From assembly GCA_012845835.1 (NCBI GenBank), contig JABAKD010000005.1:62001-126000 (forward strand): 64,000 nt of DNA, given 5' to 3'. This DNA is from Undaria pinnatifida. Lineage: Eukaryota > Sar > Phaeophyceae > Laminariales > Alariaceae. Under the pieces are notes generated by a model. The model worked only from the letters and a program-made list of their open reading frames with translations, was not told the DNA's origin and searched no databases. A program made the position numbers and the translations under genes. Positions 12,701 to 24,989 of the stretch are shown piece after piece. How positions within the stretch are numbered: position 1 is the first letter of the stretch; each line of letters opens with the position of its first letter.

Positions 12701-13480
12701 CCCTTTCGGTCTTGGCATTTCTCACCAAACCCTCCTACTACCGATCTCGTTCCGACCCTTTCCATCGCGACGAAACAACTCTTCCGCCCGCCCCCCCCTT
12801 AACGCGACCAGTTTCCACGGGGCACCTCTGTCCCGCCCCCCTCCATTGCCACCGAGGCGCACCTGCCGGACCCCCCATGCCGTTTTCCACCCAACGTGTT
12901 ACCACAGAGCCGCCTTGCCCCGGTCTCCGCTGACCATCAGGAGGAAGCAACCGCCTTCCTCTTCACGGTCTGGTTAGTGCTTATTTTGACAAATGTTGGA
13001 CCCCCTACCGCCCTTTTTCCACGGCTGTCTTGGCCCGAACCATCCCGCCTATACCAGGCCACCAAGGGTACCTTCCGGCTAACTTTTCAGTTTGCCCACC
13101 AGCGTGCCCTGGTTTCCCCAACCACAACAAACCCACGGCTTATCGCTCCCGACCCAGCTCTTTAGCCCCCCTCCATTAACCGGATCCTCCCCAACAACGG
13201 CCCTTCAGCTTTCCTCGACGGCACAACCACGGACGACCCCGACTGATTCTGTTTCTGTTGCCAGTGAACACCGAACAGTTCCCCTCCAACCCAACGTTCG
13301 CGCATCCCCATCGGACACCAATACCGCCCCCCCCTTTTTTGCCTCAACAGCCCTGTAGGTTTACCACCTGAACCTAGGCAACCCCTACCCGTACGTCTGT
13401 AACAACACCATCGCCACCCCCCCTACCCTAACAAATCTATAGGTTTACCATCTGAACCTGTGGTTTTGTTCCTTTCCGGT
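9791..13480. other. C-rich, decayed region with coding traces
   Basis: The + strand is strongly pyrimidine-biased, which leaves long stop-poor frames on both strands (longest 10316-11914 +, 532 codons). I do not accept that frame as a gene: its translation is Pro/Thr/Ala-rich with no domain. A different + frame, 10681-11040, has more natural codons (mostly C- or T-ending) and a Cys/His cluster; it is listed separately. Degenerate duplications occur, for example TAGGTTTACCAYCTGAACC at about 13357 and 13433. It may be the wreck of a repeat-bearing gene or an element. Confidence 0.4.
10681..11040 (+). pseudogene. possible Cys/His-rich coding remnant
   Basis: In + frame starting at 10681 the sequence is open to a TGA at 11038-11040. 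It encodes a Cys/His cluster (HPICGGRDGGCDHPNCDAH, then DACVC) followed by a basic/aromatic stretch (NRKKWW) at about 10825-10925. Codon third positions are mainly C/T/G, unlike the competing longer frame. The same frame downstream (11215-11740) has a second Cys-containing stretch but is broken by stops. A zinc-binding gag- or transposase-like remnant is conceivable. No family is recognised and no start can be chosen. Confidence 0.25.
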
Positions 13481-13925
13481 TACGACCTCTCCGAGCCGGG
13501 CATCGGCTTAGGTGGGTTCGTTCCCCTGTCCCTCCCAACCCACCACCACATCCCGCCGCTCCGATTTTCTGAGTTGGAGTGATTTTTTTTTTCCGGGTAT
13601 GAGCGTTTCCAGCCGACTATTGGTTTGGGTGGGCCCGCTACCTCCCCTCTACAACCCACCTCCACCATTTCACCGCCCTCTTTTTCCGAGTTCGTTATTT
13701 TGTTTTGCCTCGGGCTCATGGAGCTTTTTAGCCAGAAATCGGGCCCTTCCACGGCCTCTTCGCTGCCCACGTAGAAAGATGTCAGCATCCCATCCCGGGT
13801 ATCGTTTTGGGTGGGCTAGTTCGCCCTCCCTTTCGACCCACCATCCCTATCCTCCCCCATCCACCGGCGACGCGCAAACCGTGCACCCTTCCTGTTAGGG
13901 ATTGACTTGGGTGGGCTCAAACTCC
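13481..13925. repeat. degenerate tandem repeats with TTGGGTGGGCTC phrase
   Basis: At least four diverged units share a TTRGGTGGGYTC phrase followed by CCCTCC and CCCACCACC (near 13508, 13622, 13806 and 13905). Spacing is roughly 100-185 bp. T homopolymers sit between units. The frames through it are low-complexity and not called as genes. Confidence 0.55.
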
Positions 13926-14346
13926 CTCCTTCCTGCCCCATGCACCACCCCGTTTCGCTGGAAATACTTTCGGCAACTCACCGTTGCGGACCATACCAAA
14001 CGTCCGACCCTTTCTCCGCCCCAAAACCTCCGTCGGGTCTATTTCGGCCCATGACATCGCCTCCGGTTCGCTAGCCAGCCCCAAGAAAGGAGCCAAGGAC
14101 GCTGGCGCTCCCCCTGGATCGGCTTTTAGGCTGTCCTTCGTTCTCCCCAGCGCCCACCATTTGCGCATCTCTTTTTGGCCCTCCTCATCCTTCGTGGGAC
14201 CATCATTTTCCCGGAGCCGTCATCGCTCCACAGCCGTCACTGGAAACTGTGGACTGCCCTTCCGATTAAGGTTTTCCTCGCCAGTAACTGTGGCTACACT
14301 TCCAAGATTATCTCCCCCCGCCCACTGCCGCGCAAACACCACCACC

Positions 14347-14712
14347 AGAGCTCCATCGCCACATAAGCTTCGTCGTCACCTGAGCTTCGCGACCCGAGCT
14401 TCGTCGTCACCTAAGCTTTCCGACTAGAGCTCCATCTTTACCAGAGCTTCGCCGTCACCTGAGCTTCGCGACCGGAGCTCCGCGTACACCGGAGTTCCAC
14501 CTTTCACCAGAGCTTTGTCGTCACCCGAGCTTCACGACCAGAGATCCACTTTTTTCAGGGCTCCATGTTCGACAGAGCTTCGTCGTCACCTGCGCTTCGC
14601 GACCACAGCTCCTCCTGCACGGAGATTTGTCATCACCTGTCGTCACCTGAGCTTCGCGTCGAGAGCTCCACCTTCGTCAGAGCTCCACCTTTCACCTGAG
14701 CTTCACCTCCGT
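14347..14712. repeat. minisatellite, GAGCTTCGTCGTCACCTGAG-type
   Basis: About 365 bp of imperfect units alternate GAGCTTCGTCGTCACCT, GAGCTTCGCGACC and GAGCTCCACCTTTCACC phrases, giving a higher-order period of about 45-90 bp. It lies inside the larger pyrimidine-rich decayed region. It is not CRISPR-like: units are contiguous and variable, with no unique spacers. Confidence 0.8.
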
Positions 14713-15700
14713 CTTCCGCGACTTCTTCATTTGATGTCGTTCCCCTTCAAGCCACTACCAACGTCAAGGCAACCGTTTTTTTTTTTTGCCACTACCACCG
14801 GCACCGGCGTCGTCGCCACCATTTACTCCAACAACCTGGGCCTTTCCACCGACTTCTGCAGCCATGCACCGATGGGTCTGCCGCTTCAAACCGCTACCAG
14901 TGGCGACGCGCCCTCTCTCTGGCCACTACCACCGACTCCGGCGTCCTCGCACCGTCAGCACGGACCAGCTGGGACAAATTTCGCCGACTGCAGCAGCCAC
15001 CGCGCCGGTAGGTCTGTTCCGTTAGTCCGCTACTAACCGCCCCGGCGTCATCGTCATCGTCGGCAACTTCGCGCCTTTTTTACAGCCGATTCCAGCAACC
15101 ACGCCGTCATCCTCGCTGCGTAAAATGCTAACTCCAACACCACGAGCACCGCAGGCATCTCCACTGGCCCACTAGAAAGGATTACTACAGCGTCAACGCT
15201 TGCATCTACATGTACGCCGCGGAACACGCACATTCCACCGCCGCGTACTCTATCCGCCACCTTCTTCAACCTACCATATTGAGCTGCTACAGCCTCGTCT
15301 TCTTCCGTCACAGAGTCCCTACCGTATCGTCCGCGAACACCCCACCCACATTGGTTCGTGCTCAGAGCTCTTCAACGCGTTGTACTGGATCATCATCCGT
15401 CTCCAGCGCTCCTACCACATCTTCCGCGAACACCACGACGTAACTGTCTGGCGATCGGAGCACTGCAGCACACCCTAGTACGACCACCAGCCGCGTTTCA
15501 TCGGAATATTCTTCAGACCCTACACCACCCAGTTCCAGGATCAACCTACGGCGTGTCTACTGCACAACTTCGCGGAGCACCATCTACGGTCCAGCTTGCC
15601 CACAGCGCCACGCGACAGGGATATCTGCAGCCAGGGTATTATCACGTTGAGTCGCACTTACCCTTTTGTCTTGTTGCCCCCCCCCCTAACCATGTTTTGT
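14713..15700. other. no gene recognised; pyrimidine-rich
   Basis: This continues the C/T-rich decayed region. Partial internal repetition is visible: CTACCACCGRC phrases at 14790 and 14925, and CACATYTTCCGCGAACACC-like phrases around 15330-15435. Open frames to 173 codons are low-complexity. Confidence 0.4.
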
Positions 15701-18700
15701 GAGTTCTTTGTTGAGTTTTCTTTGATGGGATTTGTTTTGTGCATACTGGCTTCTTGATTTTCTCTTTTGGGATTGATTTTGTTGTTCAGTTAGTTCCAAG
15801 GTGCCTTTTCGATACCCTGACTTTGCGGGTTGTCCGACTTTTGACCAGCACGTATGTTTGCGTACTTGCGTCGGTGTGCTACCCTGGTCTTTCAGCCACT
15901 GATGTAGCTGACTCCGTTTACGTAACCAGGCCGAAAATTTTTGGTGGTTCCGTCTTTGCGCCGGTTTAACCTGCCCCGTTTTCGGAACTTGGCCAAAACC
16001 TGCGGTGATCGTTTCCCCTCGCCGGTTTAGCGTACCCTTGTTTCGCAGCCCCCGAAAACGATGTGAAGTTTTTTTTCGTTGGCCTTCCTTTTGCTTTCTA
16101 GACCACGCACGAAACAGGTGCATATTTGGGCATCGTATCCAAACCCGCTGTGGTATGCCCATCTTAGCCCTTTCTCAACTCTTTGCACTACATACGACAT
16201 AGGTGCTTATTGAGGCGTCGTATATCTTCTGTTACCACTGCGGTATACTTGGTATGTGCTCTGGCCCTTCCTCTGTTTTTCTACACTTCGCACGCCGTAG
16301 GTGCTTATTGAGGTGCGTTGTCTTTGTGTCATATCGCCTTGCGCAAGTCCCCTCTCCTCGATTAGACATCCTAGTACTTTTCTGTATGTTTTCCCCGATT
16401 TTTCGTGACTCAGCTTCCAACAGGAATGGCTTTATAATAGGCCACATTTGCAGGGTTTCAAGACATCAACGTTTTGCTAGTATTTTCGGGTCCGTCGTTT
16501 GCTCACGACCCCCTCCTCTAGGCTTCTTTAAAGTATCAACCCCCAAAACCATGGTAGTTCCGCTTGGACCTTGTTAGCCTGACTTCGCTTGCACGCTGTA
16601 CATGCGCGCCGCTAGCATTATTAGAGTTGTACGTGCGACTTGCCCCCTCCCTCTGTCCGGCTTACGGTATCAGCCCGCGACATCGTAGCAGTTACGCCTG
16701 ATTCCTTTTCAGCCGAGATATCGTCTGCATCATGTGCGTGCTCGTTTGCAGAGTTTCTGAGCCCTCCGTTGTGTTAAGACCGCGTTTTTACCGCTCTCAC
16801 GGTATGAGTTGAAATTAATATCGTGTTAGCTTGGTTTTCATATCATGGGTTTCCTTCCCTCTGCACTATGTGCCGGATGGAAACGTACACCCCCCTCCCC
16901 TCTGCAGTGTGTGCATTTTCGGAACGTATTTCCTCCCGACTCTGGCGTTCGTGCTTTTTCGGAACCTATACCTTCCGCTTTTGCGTCCATACAACGCGAG
17001 TATTTATATCATTTGTTTTTTTCTTGTAATTTCTGGGCACGCTTGCTCCTTAGTGGTTATCGCTGTGCGCAGCAAACGACCGGCCGTAGTAGCCTTCTCT
17101 CCTTTCTTCTTGGATAATCTGTTCGTGAACGCCTTAATGCGCGTATTGTATTTGGACCTTACTGTCTTAGTACAATTCTACCTGGTAGGTACCAGTACTG
17201 TCAGTGATATCGCCTCGCGGATCCCCGAAGTAGTCCCTTAAAGTCTGACTATCGGTGAGGCTCTAAAAACGCCTTACCGTAGTAGTATGCCTTCTGTCTT
17301 ATTTGCCGCGTTCAAAGTATGGCATTTGTTCGTTTTGTTCAGTGATCATCATGGGCGCCTTGATCTTGAACTTGTACCCAAGTTGTTCTACTTTTCTACA
17401 GTACGACGATTTTTCGCCTTTGTGGTTTTGCTGCCGCCTTCTACCGCCGATGCAGTCTGCCCACGTTTCGTGAATACCGACGAAACACGGCGTTTCCGAA
17501 CCACGTTCAGGTTCTCTATCGTCTCGATTGCACCTCGCCTTATGCGATCGGCGACAACATAGATGCTTCCCGTGTTATTTCTATTCGTTTTTCGCGAGGC
17601 ATTACCTCCTTTTTGTTGTTGCTGTTGAACTTTTCCTTGCCCCTTGGCATACGTCCCTTTCGTTGTTGGACCTTTCTTTCTTCTTGGCGTACTTCTTCCC
17701 ACGACTGACGTCGCTGCACTCTAGCCCCAGCCACTTGGTATTACGGCATCCCAGCTATTGCTACTGTCTATGGTCCCATATTGTCGACCACTGGCTTTAC
17801 ATTGAGAGCCCCCCTTGGGTTCCACGTTAACGGTCCCGTGCTGACTCTCCAGTCCATCTGTGGATTCTCTTTGGCTTCTACCTTCTTGTCTGATTGTACC
17901 TGTCCACTGAGAGCCTCACCCTAACCCTAACCCTAAGCTCCGTTCTTGCTTTGTAGCCAGCGGATCTATTGCCCTGGACCACTATTTCTCGCCTTTGTTT
18001 CTCAGCATCGCCACCCTTACGGTCCAACGACACTGACCCCCGTCCTGGCTTTGCAGCTAACAGGTCTTGTTTCTTTCGACCACTTTTTTTTGTATATTTT
18101 TTCGGCACACCCGCCCATAGGGTTTAACTACACCGGCCTTAATCACGGCTTTACAGCCGGTCTTGACTGCGCAGTCCACAGGCCGTCCCCTCTTGGCCCC
18201 CGTTTTTCTCTTGCCTTGTTGGCGTACCTATGGCATCGGTCCCACGTTTTGACCCCTGTTTGGCTTCGCAGCCCATATAGGTCGCTTCCTGTCGACCCCC
18301 TTTCATGTTATGTTTTCGGCGAAATCGTTTTCGGAGGAATGCCTTCGCTTCGTACCTAGTGTTGCTCGTTTTCCTGAAGTAGCCTTTCAAGGTCCCTTGC
18401 TATGGACCCTCCTTTTCTTTTGTCAGGCTGCAGTACGTTGCTATGACACGATTTGTCTACTTCCTGTTTTTCCGTGTATTTTTTTCGGTTACCTTTTTAG
18501 GGTTGCTCCACGTTATCGACCCCACGTTCCCGACGTATAGTACCTAGCTGCGGCTTTCTTCATGTTGTCTTCTCTGTTCCCTGCATTCTTTCTGGAGCTA
18601 GACACTCCCAGCGCTGCTTCGAGCTGAACGAGTACCGTCTTGTTGGCCCCATTATTTGCTTGCTTCGTTATGGTTGAATAACCTCGCTACGTTTGCTGGC

Positions 18701-19780
18701 ATTGTTCCCGTTATTAGTTAGCTTGTCAAGGTGCCATATGTCGACTCTCCTTCCGGCTTCCGATAGTACCCTCCGTCTTTCTGGTGTCTACGTTTCAGTT
18801 TCGTCCTTGTTGCTTATATCTTTGGCTGGGTGACATCACGACTTATCTCGTCCCGTCTTCCCGGTATTGTACCCAGATAGCTTTTTAGGATTTCTTCACT
18901 GTTGCCCCCCGGTTCAGCTTTTCGGCGTATCACACACGCCTCCAGTACCACCATTTTGGTGTTGTCTGTGTCACTGTTTAGGTGTTGTATTCCTCTGCGT
19001 TCTAGAGATTTGTTTTGGCTTTCTCGGTTTCCCGTTCTACTCTTCGACCAGGGGCCTTATGATAGCCTCCTAGGTCCCACATTACGGCCCCTGTGCTTCC
19101 GTTACACTTCAGCGTACTGGTTCATTATCGTTCTGCCTTCCATATAATGGTCCCACGTCAGCCTTCCAGGTCCAACCTTGCGGACTCTGACATTATTTTA
19201 GGCACTGTTCTTTGTTTTCTATTATTTCAGGCTCTTGCTCTTCTGCCTTCGACCAGTGGCCCAACGCTTGCATACTTCTTCGCGTCTTGATCGTTTCTCT
19301 TTGACCATCCAGCCGATGGAACCACGTCAGCTGTCCATGTCCGACGTAGCGGACTCTGACGTTCGCTTAGGCAGTGTTTCTTTATCTCTCTTGTCTTCCG
19401 GCAAATAGACAGACCACCCGCCCCTTCGGCACTACGGTTCAGGCCGTAAACTCGTCTGGCCTTTACAGCGTGACACGTGTTCCCCTCTTCTATTCTGACC
19501 TGTTTTCCGCGTCTATACCTTCTTTTTTGGCCCCTTCGCATCCTTGCGCTCAGTATCCGCGCCCTTCGTGTGTTCGTGGGCCGATTGCTACTGGTATACC
19601 GTAGATACATACCATTTCCCGAGCTCTCACGGTTGTGAGCTCCATTATAGAGTTGTATATCTTGCAAAGAGGCGTTTAAGCGTTATTATTACTAGGTGTG
19701 GGAGGATCTATAGCCTCATTTTCGTTTGTTTCGAATAGCCGCATCTTTGATCCCGTTTCCGATTCTGGATGATTTGTTGA
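15701..19780. repeat. T-rich array of very degenerate ~100-170-bp tandem repeats
   Basis: Several families of diverged units are visible. GTAGGTGCTTATTGAGG recurs at 16200 and 16299. CTTTGCAGC-type phrases recur through 17945-18280. CCACGTCAGC...GGACTCTGACRTT recurs at 19149 and 19322, a ~173-bp period. TTTTCGGAAC recurs at 16916 and 16958. A short CCCTAACCCTAACCCTAA tract is at 17918-17936. The longest frames (up to 158 codons) show no domain. I read this as an ancient satellite or repeat-bearing gene array past recovery. Confidence 0.5.
17918..17936. repeat. interstitial telomere-like CCCTAA repeats
   Basis: Three consecutive CCCTAA units (C-strand of TTAGGG) are embedded in the T-rich repeat array. 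The motif is too short to be a telomere and is oriented the same way as the 2.17-kb tract. Confidence 0.75.
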
Positions 19781-19858
19781 CATCCTTTGATGGGCAGGTG
19801 ATCTGCATCTACGATTATTCAGGGTTGGCTAATGTAATGGAGTTTCAGTATATCTGGC

Positions 19859-20358
19859 AATAGATTCGGTAAGATAGTCCGCAGAGTCATGGTCTATTGG
19901 CCACCAAGAAGATTATCATGAACGGAATATTCTAAGTGGAGCGGATGACCCGTAGAATCTAGCTGGCTTATACCACAAGAGCGTTCTCGAAAATGGCACG
20001 TTCCTCCTCTGGACAAGATAGATAGAAGTAAGCGCGTTAAGCGCTCATGGGAACATACAAGATCCAGGAGCACGTTCCTTGAACGTTCCATACGTAAACA
20101 GCCAGAAGAAAGCACAGCAGCAATGCTGGGGTGTAGTGAACTCTGTGTGCTTCACCCCACCCCCGTGCTCTCACTCCTTCTCCTCCTCTTCTTCCTCCTC
20201 CTTCTCCTCCTCCTCCTCCTCTTCCTGTCTCCTCGAGCTTGTCGTAGCTCAAAGCCAATAATGAGAAATCTATAAAGAAGAACCGGTGCTGTCTCCAAGC
20301 GAAGCTGATACCCCTGCGTCCTTTCCCTCCCACCATCCGGCACCACGACTCCCTCACA
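19859..20358. repeat. ~495-bp dispersed repeat, copy 2
   Basis: Direct copy of 5666-6157; see that entry. On the minus strand the frame from 20378 to 20037 matches copy 1 from ESWCRMVGGKGRR onward. It meets a TAA where copy 1 reads Tyr, so it is shorter (113 codons), although sequence similarity continues past the stop. The TCC-rich tract is 3 nt longer than in copy 1. The copy begins just after the degenerate array ends. Confidence 0.75.
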
Positions 20359-20359
20359 T

Positions 20360-22179
20360 AACTCATTGGCGCTGTCATCTATAGTCTAAGCAAGAAAGTA
20401 GGCACAAGGATGAAGATCACAATTCGTGCGGCGTTCCTAACACCTCACGGCGCTTCAAGCTTAGTGAAGGCAACGTCTGCCTGGTTCGTTAAAATCCGAC
20501 GTGCACCGTCCCGGTGTAGTAGGGATGCGAGGGTCTATGGTCATACGACTACGGCCATGAACTAATCAAGTACACCCCCGCCGCTCTGTTTGGCCAGTTC
20601 TTACGGATATGTTTGCTCCCCCGGGTCACGAAAAGGAGTTAAACGTGAGAATGCAGATCGGATACTTTGTGTTGCCTTACAACACGAAACCCATCGTTTG
20701 GCAAAAGTGAGGGGGTATATCAGAATATCAGTAAGTTTGCATGTCCTTGCGGTGCTGCAAACGCCACGTATGGTGAATACGTAGCAACAGGAGCCGGGGT
20801 GCCGTATTCAACCCTCAACAATCTTACAATCTTATATGACAGTTGTTCACGCCCTACCTTTACTTTCCAACAGTAGCGTCAATGCCGTGTGTAGCAATCG
20901 CCTGCTATAGATTCCCCACCCACAAGACGAACATATTCAGGTGTGATACTTACACATTGGTACCGCGTGCGTGCTGACAAGGTAACAAGCCCGTCACAAA
21001 AGCTTCCGTCGAATGAAAGTATGCTGGCACGCCCTCGAGATGAGTCCACAATTCAGCCTTGGTAAGGACTTGGATTTGCAGTTTCTTTTTATTCCTCCCT
21101 CAGCAAGAGTTGTTGGAATTTTGTGAAAATGACCCTACCGCTTAGGCCGCAGATAATATAGAAAGGCTTAGCTAAGAAGTTAATGCCATGATAGCGGGAT
21201 GATATTGCTAGATGTTGCGATAAAAACGTGAAGACAGGTGAGAAGTGGCCACATTATGTGTTGTGCGAAACAGCGCCAACACAGACGAGGCTTGACAAAG
21301 CCAAAACCATGACGCGGCCGTAGATTCAATGGACGCTTTCACTTACGAACACAAATGTGGCTGTGTCTCATACCTTAGGAGAGTTGTACATGGCGTACTG
21401 TTGCATCTTATCTTCGGTACTTATTATGCAAGCTGTACCAGTCCCGTTATTCGTGTGTTTTCATTGCCTTGGGCCCTGCCTTTTTGGCGTGCAGATTCCA
21501 CCACTACCGCAAAGTCTTCTGCACTAGCTTTTCAAAGATAATTGTTTCTCCCCAGCCATATAAACAACATTGATTATTCTCACGTCGATGTATTTCACTA
21601 CTCTTGCAGAGATGCTGCCTTCCATGAGAAACATCGAGGCGCGCCAATGAACCTTCTGACTACACAGTAGTCGCATGAGGGAGAGGAGGTATGGAAAACT
21701 TGACTCCGAACTTGTTGTAGACGCGGAGCATACTACAGGCATACAGCTGGTGCAGCGGAAACACAAAGTACATTGTTGTACAAGTACGGGAAAAAACAAA
21801 AATGCGTCAGTTTGAAAGCTCAAGATAGCTGCGGCTGCATCGCAGCTGCAAACGATTGAAGGGGAAGTGAGAACACTGGAGTAAGACCAAAATCACTCAT
21901 CCAGCCACAGGGCCTGAATGTATTTGCCAAAAGAAGAGACATGCTGAAGTAATTTTCCTTGATGCCAGCAACACCCACCGGGATGGCATTTCCTTCGTAT
22001 TGGTTTGACTGAAAACGCCGGCGTTGGTGCCCCTGTTTTGTCGCTGTCCCCCACCATGCGCGATACAAGCCACCGACCTTACTCCCACGCCTTCTACCTT
22101 GTTCTCGCGACGAATGTCAGAGGTCAGAGGTTTCGCCTAGGAACTAGCCAGATTACAGAGGGCATTCCCCTATCCCAAA
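20360..22179. other. no recognisable gene
   Basis: Open frames of up to 99 codons (21823-21524, minus) show no domain. Base composition is balanced, unlike the pyrimidine-rich region before it. No repeat of the other families in the window was recognised. Confidence 0.45.
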
Positions 22180-22959
22180 TTAGACCTCATTATAATTGAT
22201 TCTCCGCGCAAGGCAAGGGTGCCGGCATCTGCTGCTTTTTAAGTAACTTACGAGCACAGAAGCTACGCCAATGGTGGTGTCGCCACGGCGTGGTGTTTTG
22301 ACATTTGGCACTTGCCTGCGATTGAGCGCTATGTTACCCGTCATAACATTCCCTTGCGTTGGCTCTCTCACATGGTTTACTATTGATGAGTCCGGTGCCT
22401 TCCGCCAGCGACTTTCCTCCATCAGCGAATGTTGATCATTGTGGCGTTCCGGTCGGGCGGCCGACGGCAATTTACCGCCATTGCTTTCGTCTCCACACAA
22501 CATATCCGCGCGACGACCGAGGTATTTTCCAGGAGTACAGACCCACCATCGACGTGCAGTTATGTCCTGTGACATAGGCATGCCTGTTGGTGTTGCACCA
22601 GGTGTAGAAAGCAAGGGACGTGTGATTGTAGAGAGAGGACGGCCGGAAGGTATCACGTCGTCTGTGCCAGCCGCACCGGCGGTGCCCTCCGTGCTGGTGT
22701 ACACGGGTTTCAAAAGAGGCGAACATACGATCAAAATTCCAGGTACAGGCAACTGGTGGTGTATTTTGGTACCGGCACATAGACGCGAACTAAAACAACC
22801 TGTGAGGTGCAGGCAACAGACATGTTCGGGGAGACTGCTGCCCACGTTGTTACCGGCGCGCAACAGGAACGCATGTGGTGGTGCAATAGTAGACCTACAG
22901 TTGCCCCATGCACCAGGTGGCAACATTTTCTCATAGCAGCATACGTGCAAGTACGACAC
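22180..22959 (-). CDS. hypothetical 259-codon open frame
   Basis: This is the longest open frame in a 4-kb stretch with balanced composition, so its length is mildly notable. The translation is mixed, with scattered Cys and His, an Ala/Gly/Thr patch around residues 90-100 and a basic C-terminal half. I recognise no domain, signal peptide or membrane segment. A 165-codon frame overlaps on the + strand (22439-22936). Either could be an exon or neither may be real. No flanking splice or promoter evidence decides it. Confidence 0.2.
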   Translation of the reverse strand: MSYLHVCCYEKMLPPGAWGNCRSTIAPPHAFLLRAGNNVGSSLPEHVCCLHLTGCFSSRLCAGTKIHHQLPVPGILIVCSPLLKPVYTSTEGTAGAAGTDDVIPSGRPLSTITRPLLSTPGATPTGMPMSQDITARRWWVCTPGKYLGRRADMLCGDESNGGKLPSAARPERHNDQHSLMEESRWRKAPDSSIVNHVREPTQGNVMTGNIALNRRQVPNVKTPRRGDTTIGVASVLVSYLKSSRCRHPCLARRINYNEV

Positions 22960-23305
22960 ATTTTGTCAGTACGAAGGAGGAATATGTAAGCGCAACTAGT
23001 GCATGCACCTGCTACTGTGGTATATTAATATGGTACGAGTACAAATACGGGGCAGAGATATGCGCCTAGCCCGTAGAATGTGGGTCCTCGTGGATAACTC
23101 GTACTGTAGAGAAAATATAACGTAGAGGTGACACCAAAACATTTCTTGAAGTCATTAAATGCATGAATTAGCTCCATATGAACACCAAAATTAGGAGTTT
23201 CTTATGTTTATGGACAAATATATATGGGAAGTTCTCCTCCTGCACCGGATATAGCGAACGACTTTCCACTTATGCATGAGTTCAAATTCTTAAACGTCAT
23301 GACAC

Positions 23306-23930
23306 ATGAATTTGAACATACATGCGAAGAATAATGGTAATGAACCCCTGTATCCGTATACGTTCATAAGACCGTATGCAAACAGTCGAAAAATAAGGTT
23401 TTACTATTGGATATATTGTTACAGTTTCATTAGGATCACAGAGCAATGGATAAAGTTTGAAGAAATTCTTAAACAAGACGGGAACATATATTATTGTGGA
23501 ATGTACCCGGTGTATGTTGAAGATGTTTTTGACGGAGAAGAAATAGAAAACCCTGTATCTTTTGTCATAGAACCAGCAGGTAGCACAATACATTTCCTGG
23601 ATATGGAGATTTTACAAAGTACGCCTGGGGTTTCGCAAATTAAAATGTATGATAAACGAGACCACATGGGAACGGTGGAGGACTACCGAAAATATCCTCC
23701 TATAGAAACTAGATTGTCTACGTAATAGTTGTACGTACGCCACCCTTCATTTATTGATTTATTTGCCAGTAGTTATTACAAAAATTGCAATTAGATGTTC
23801 AGAAATTGAATTTTTCCAACATGCAGCAGCAAAGCTAATGAAGGATATTATTAGCAATAGGTATCATATATATACACTAGTAGAGTGAAGTTGAGGAGAA
23901 ATTTCACAACTTTAATAGTTCATTCTTCGA
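23306..23930 (+). pseudogene. reverse-transcriptase C-terminal remnant (YDKRD-type)
   Basis: A 139-codon frame (23306-23725) contains an RT-like arrangement. A degraded stretch RFYYWIYCYSFIR stands where a Y-x-D-D box is expected. It is followed by WIKFEEILKQ, NPVSFVIEPAGS, IHFLDMEI and KMYDKRD...DYRKYPPIETRLST. After the stop, similarity seems to continue in another frame (AAKLMKDIISNRYHIYTLV, then RRNFTTLIVHSS at about 23825-23930). From memory, FLD...YDKRD followed by a proline-bearing segment is seen in a class of eukaryotic RT proteins. The region is AT-rich, unlike its neighbours. It is a decayed insertion; the superfamily (Penelope-like or other) is uncertain. Confidence 0.5.
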
Positions 23931-24224
23931 GAGATCACCCATCACAAGAACTATACGAGTAAGAGGAGTACAAAACCAAAGAGTTCGTGATAAATATTGT
24001 TCAACAGACTTGGAATCACATAGACCACGGAAGATAGGAACAAAAAAGAAAGGGATTGAATGTAAGACAGAGAAGTTTAGAAACTACTGAATGAAAAAGA
24101 ATGGGACGGTCAATGGTGATAGAATGGTTGTTGACACAAATGGCTTTATTGTTGCTGTGGTTGTTGCAGTTATTGCTACTATCATGATGACTGTTTTGTC
24201 ATCATCGTTACATTATTTTATAAA
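23931..24224. other. AT-rich flank, no gene
   Basis: AT-rich sequence follows the RT remnant and ends in TGTTGCAGTTATTGC-like simple sequence before the foldback cluster. Nothing is recognised. Confidence 0.4.
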
Positions 24225-24985
24225 ATGAAAACACACTCCAGCTGTGAGATCGAAGATTTCGTCGAAACTCATCTTTGCAAGCTGTGTGTGATACTCCGAT
24301 CGCGCGCATCACGAGTTGTGTGTCCTCATTAAGGATGTAGGTCGGCGACTCCCCTTACAACTGCAGTGTAGCTATCAGGGTCAACAGGGTGATTTTAGTC
24401 ACTCGGTGCGCGGAAACTATAAAACCCGTTTCTGAGGGGAACAAAATCTGACAGCTCTGGAGGGAAATGTATCCTTTTATCAAGTGAATCTTGTAAGTCG
24501 AATAACCGGCGAGGGGGGGGGGGGGGGAGTTTTGAAGGACGTGGGGGCCTGGTTTTGATCAAAAGCGAGCGGGTTCGGAGGGGGGGAGAAAGGGGGGGGC
24601 AATTTATGCATGTAAGCTATAAATCCTTTCAAGGGGATAAATCTGACGGTTTTGGCACAAGTTTATTATTGGGGGGGGGGGGGGCGGGGGGGGGGCGGGG
24701 GCGGCAGCTCAATGTGTGCGTGGAAACTATACATTATTTTGAGCGGATAAATGTGACGGCTTTGAAAATAATGCATCAGTTTATCATGTATATCCTGGGG
24801 TAAGTCGTACAATCAGTGAGTAGAGAGAGGGTGGAGTGTTCGAGGGGGTGGGGTTGGGGTGGGTTGGGGGGAGGGGGCAAGGGGAGAGGTGGGGGGTGGG
24901 GGCGGGGGGGGCTGGGGGGGGGCGGGGGGGGCTGGGGGGGGCGGGGGGAGGAAGGGTTTTAGGTGAGGGGTTTGTTATACGTAAT
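24225..24985 (+). mobile_element. G-tract foldback family, left arm, truncated
   Basis: It begins with the family end (AAACACACTCCAGCTGTGAGATCGAAG). It proceeds through the conserved blocks CTTTGCAAGCTGTGTGTGATA, ATAGGTCGGCGACTCC-like and AGCTATCAGGGTCAACAGG. Then come three copies of the internal module (about 24402, 24605, 24710) separated by G-runs. It stops after GTTTGTTATACGT, where a second left end starts directly at 24990. This looks like a nested or tandem truncated copy. Confidence 0.85.
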
Positions 24986-24989
24986 GAAT

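Noticed and set aside
14347..14712. Regularly repeated units that might suggest a CRISPR array
   Set aside because: Units are contiguous, variable in length and sequence, and have no unique spacers. The setting is eukaryotic.
5666..20358. Interpretation of the 495-bp direct repeats as LTRs
   Set aside because: No TG..CA ends, primer-binding site, polypurine tract, integrase or protease was seen, so it is kept as a dispersed repeat with LTR status open.
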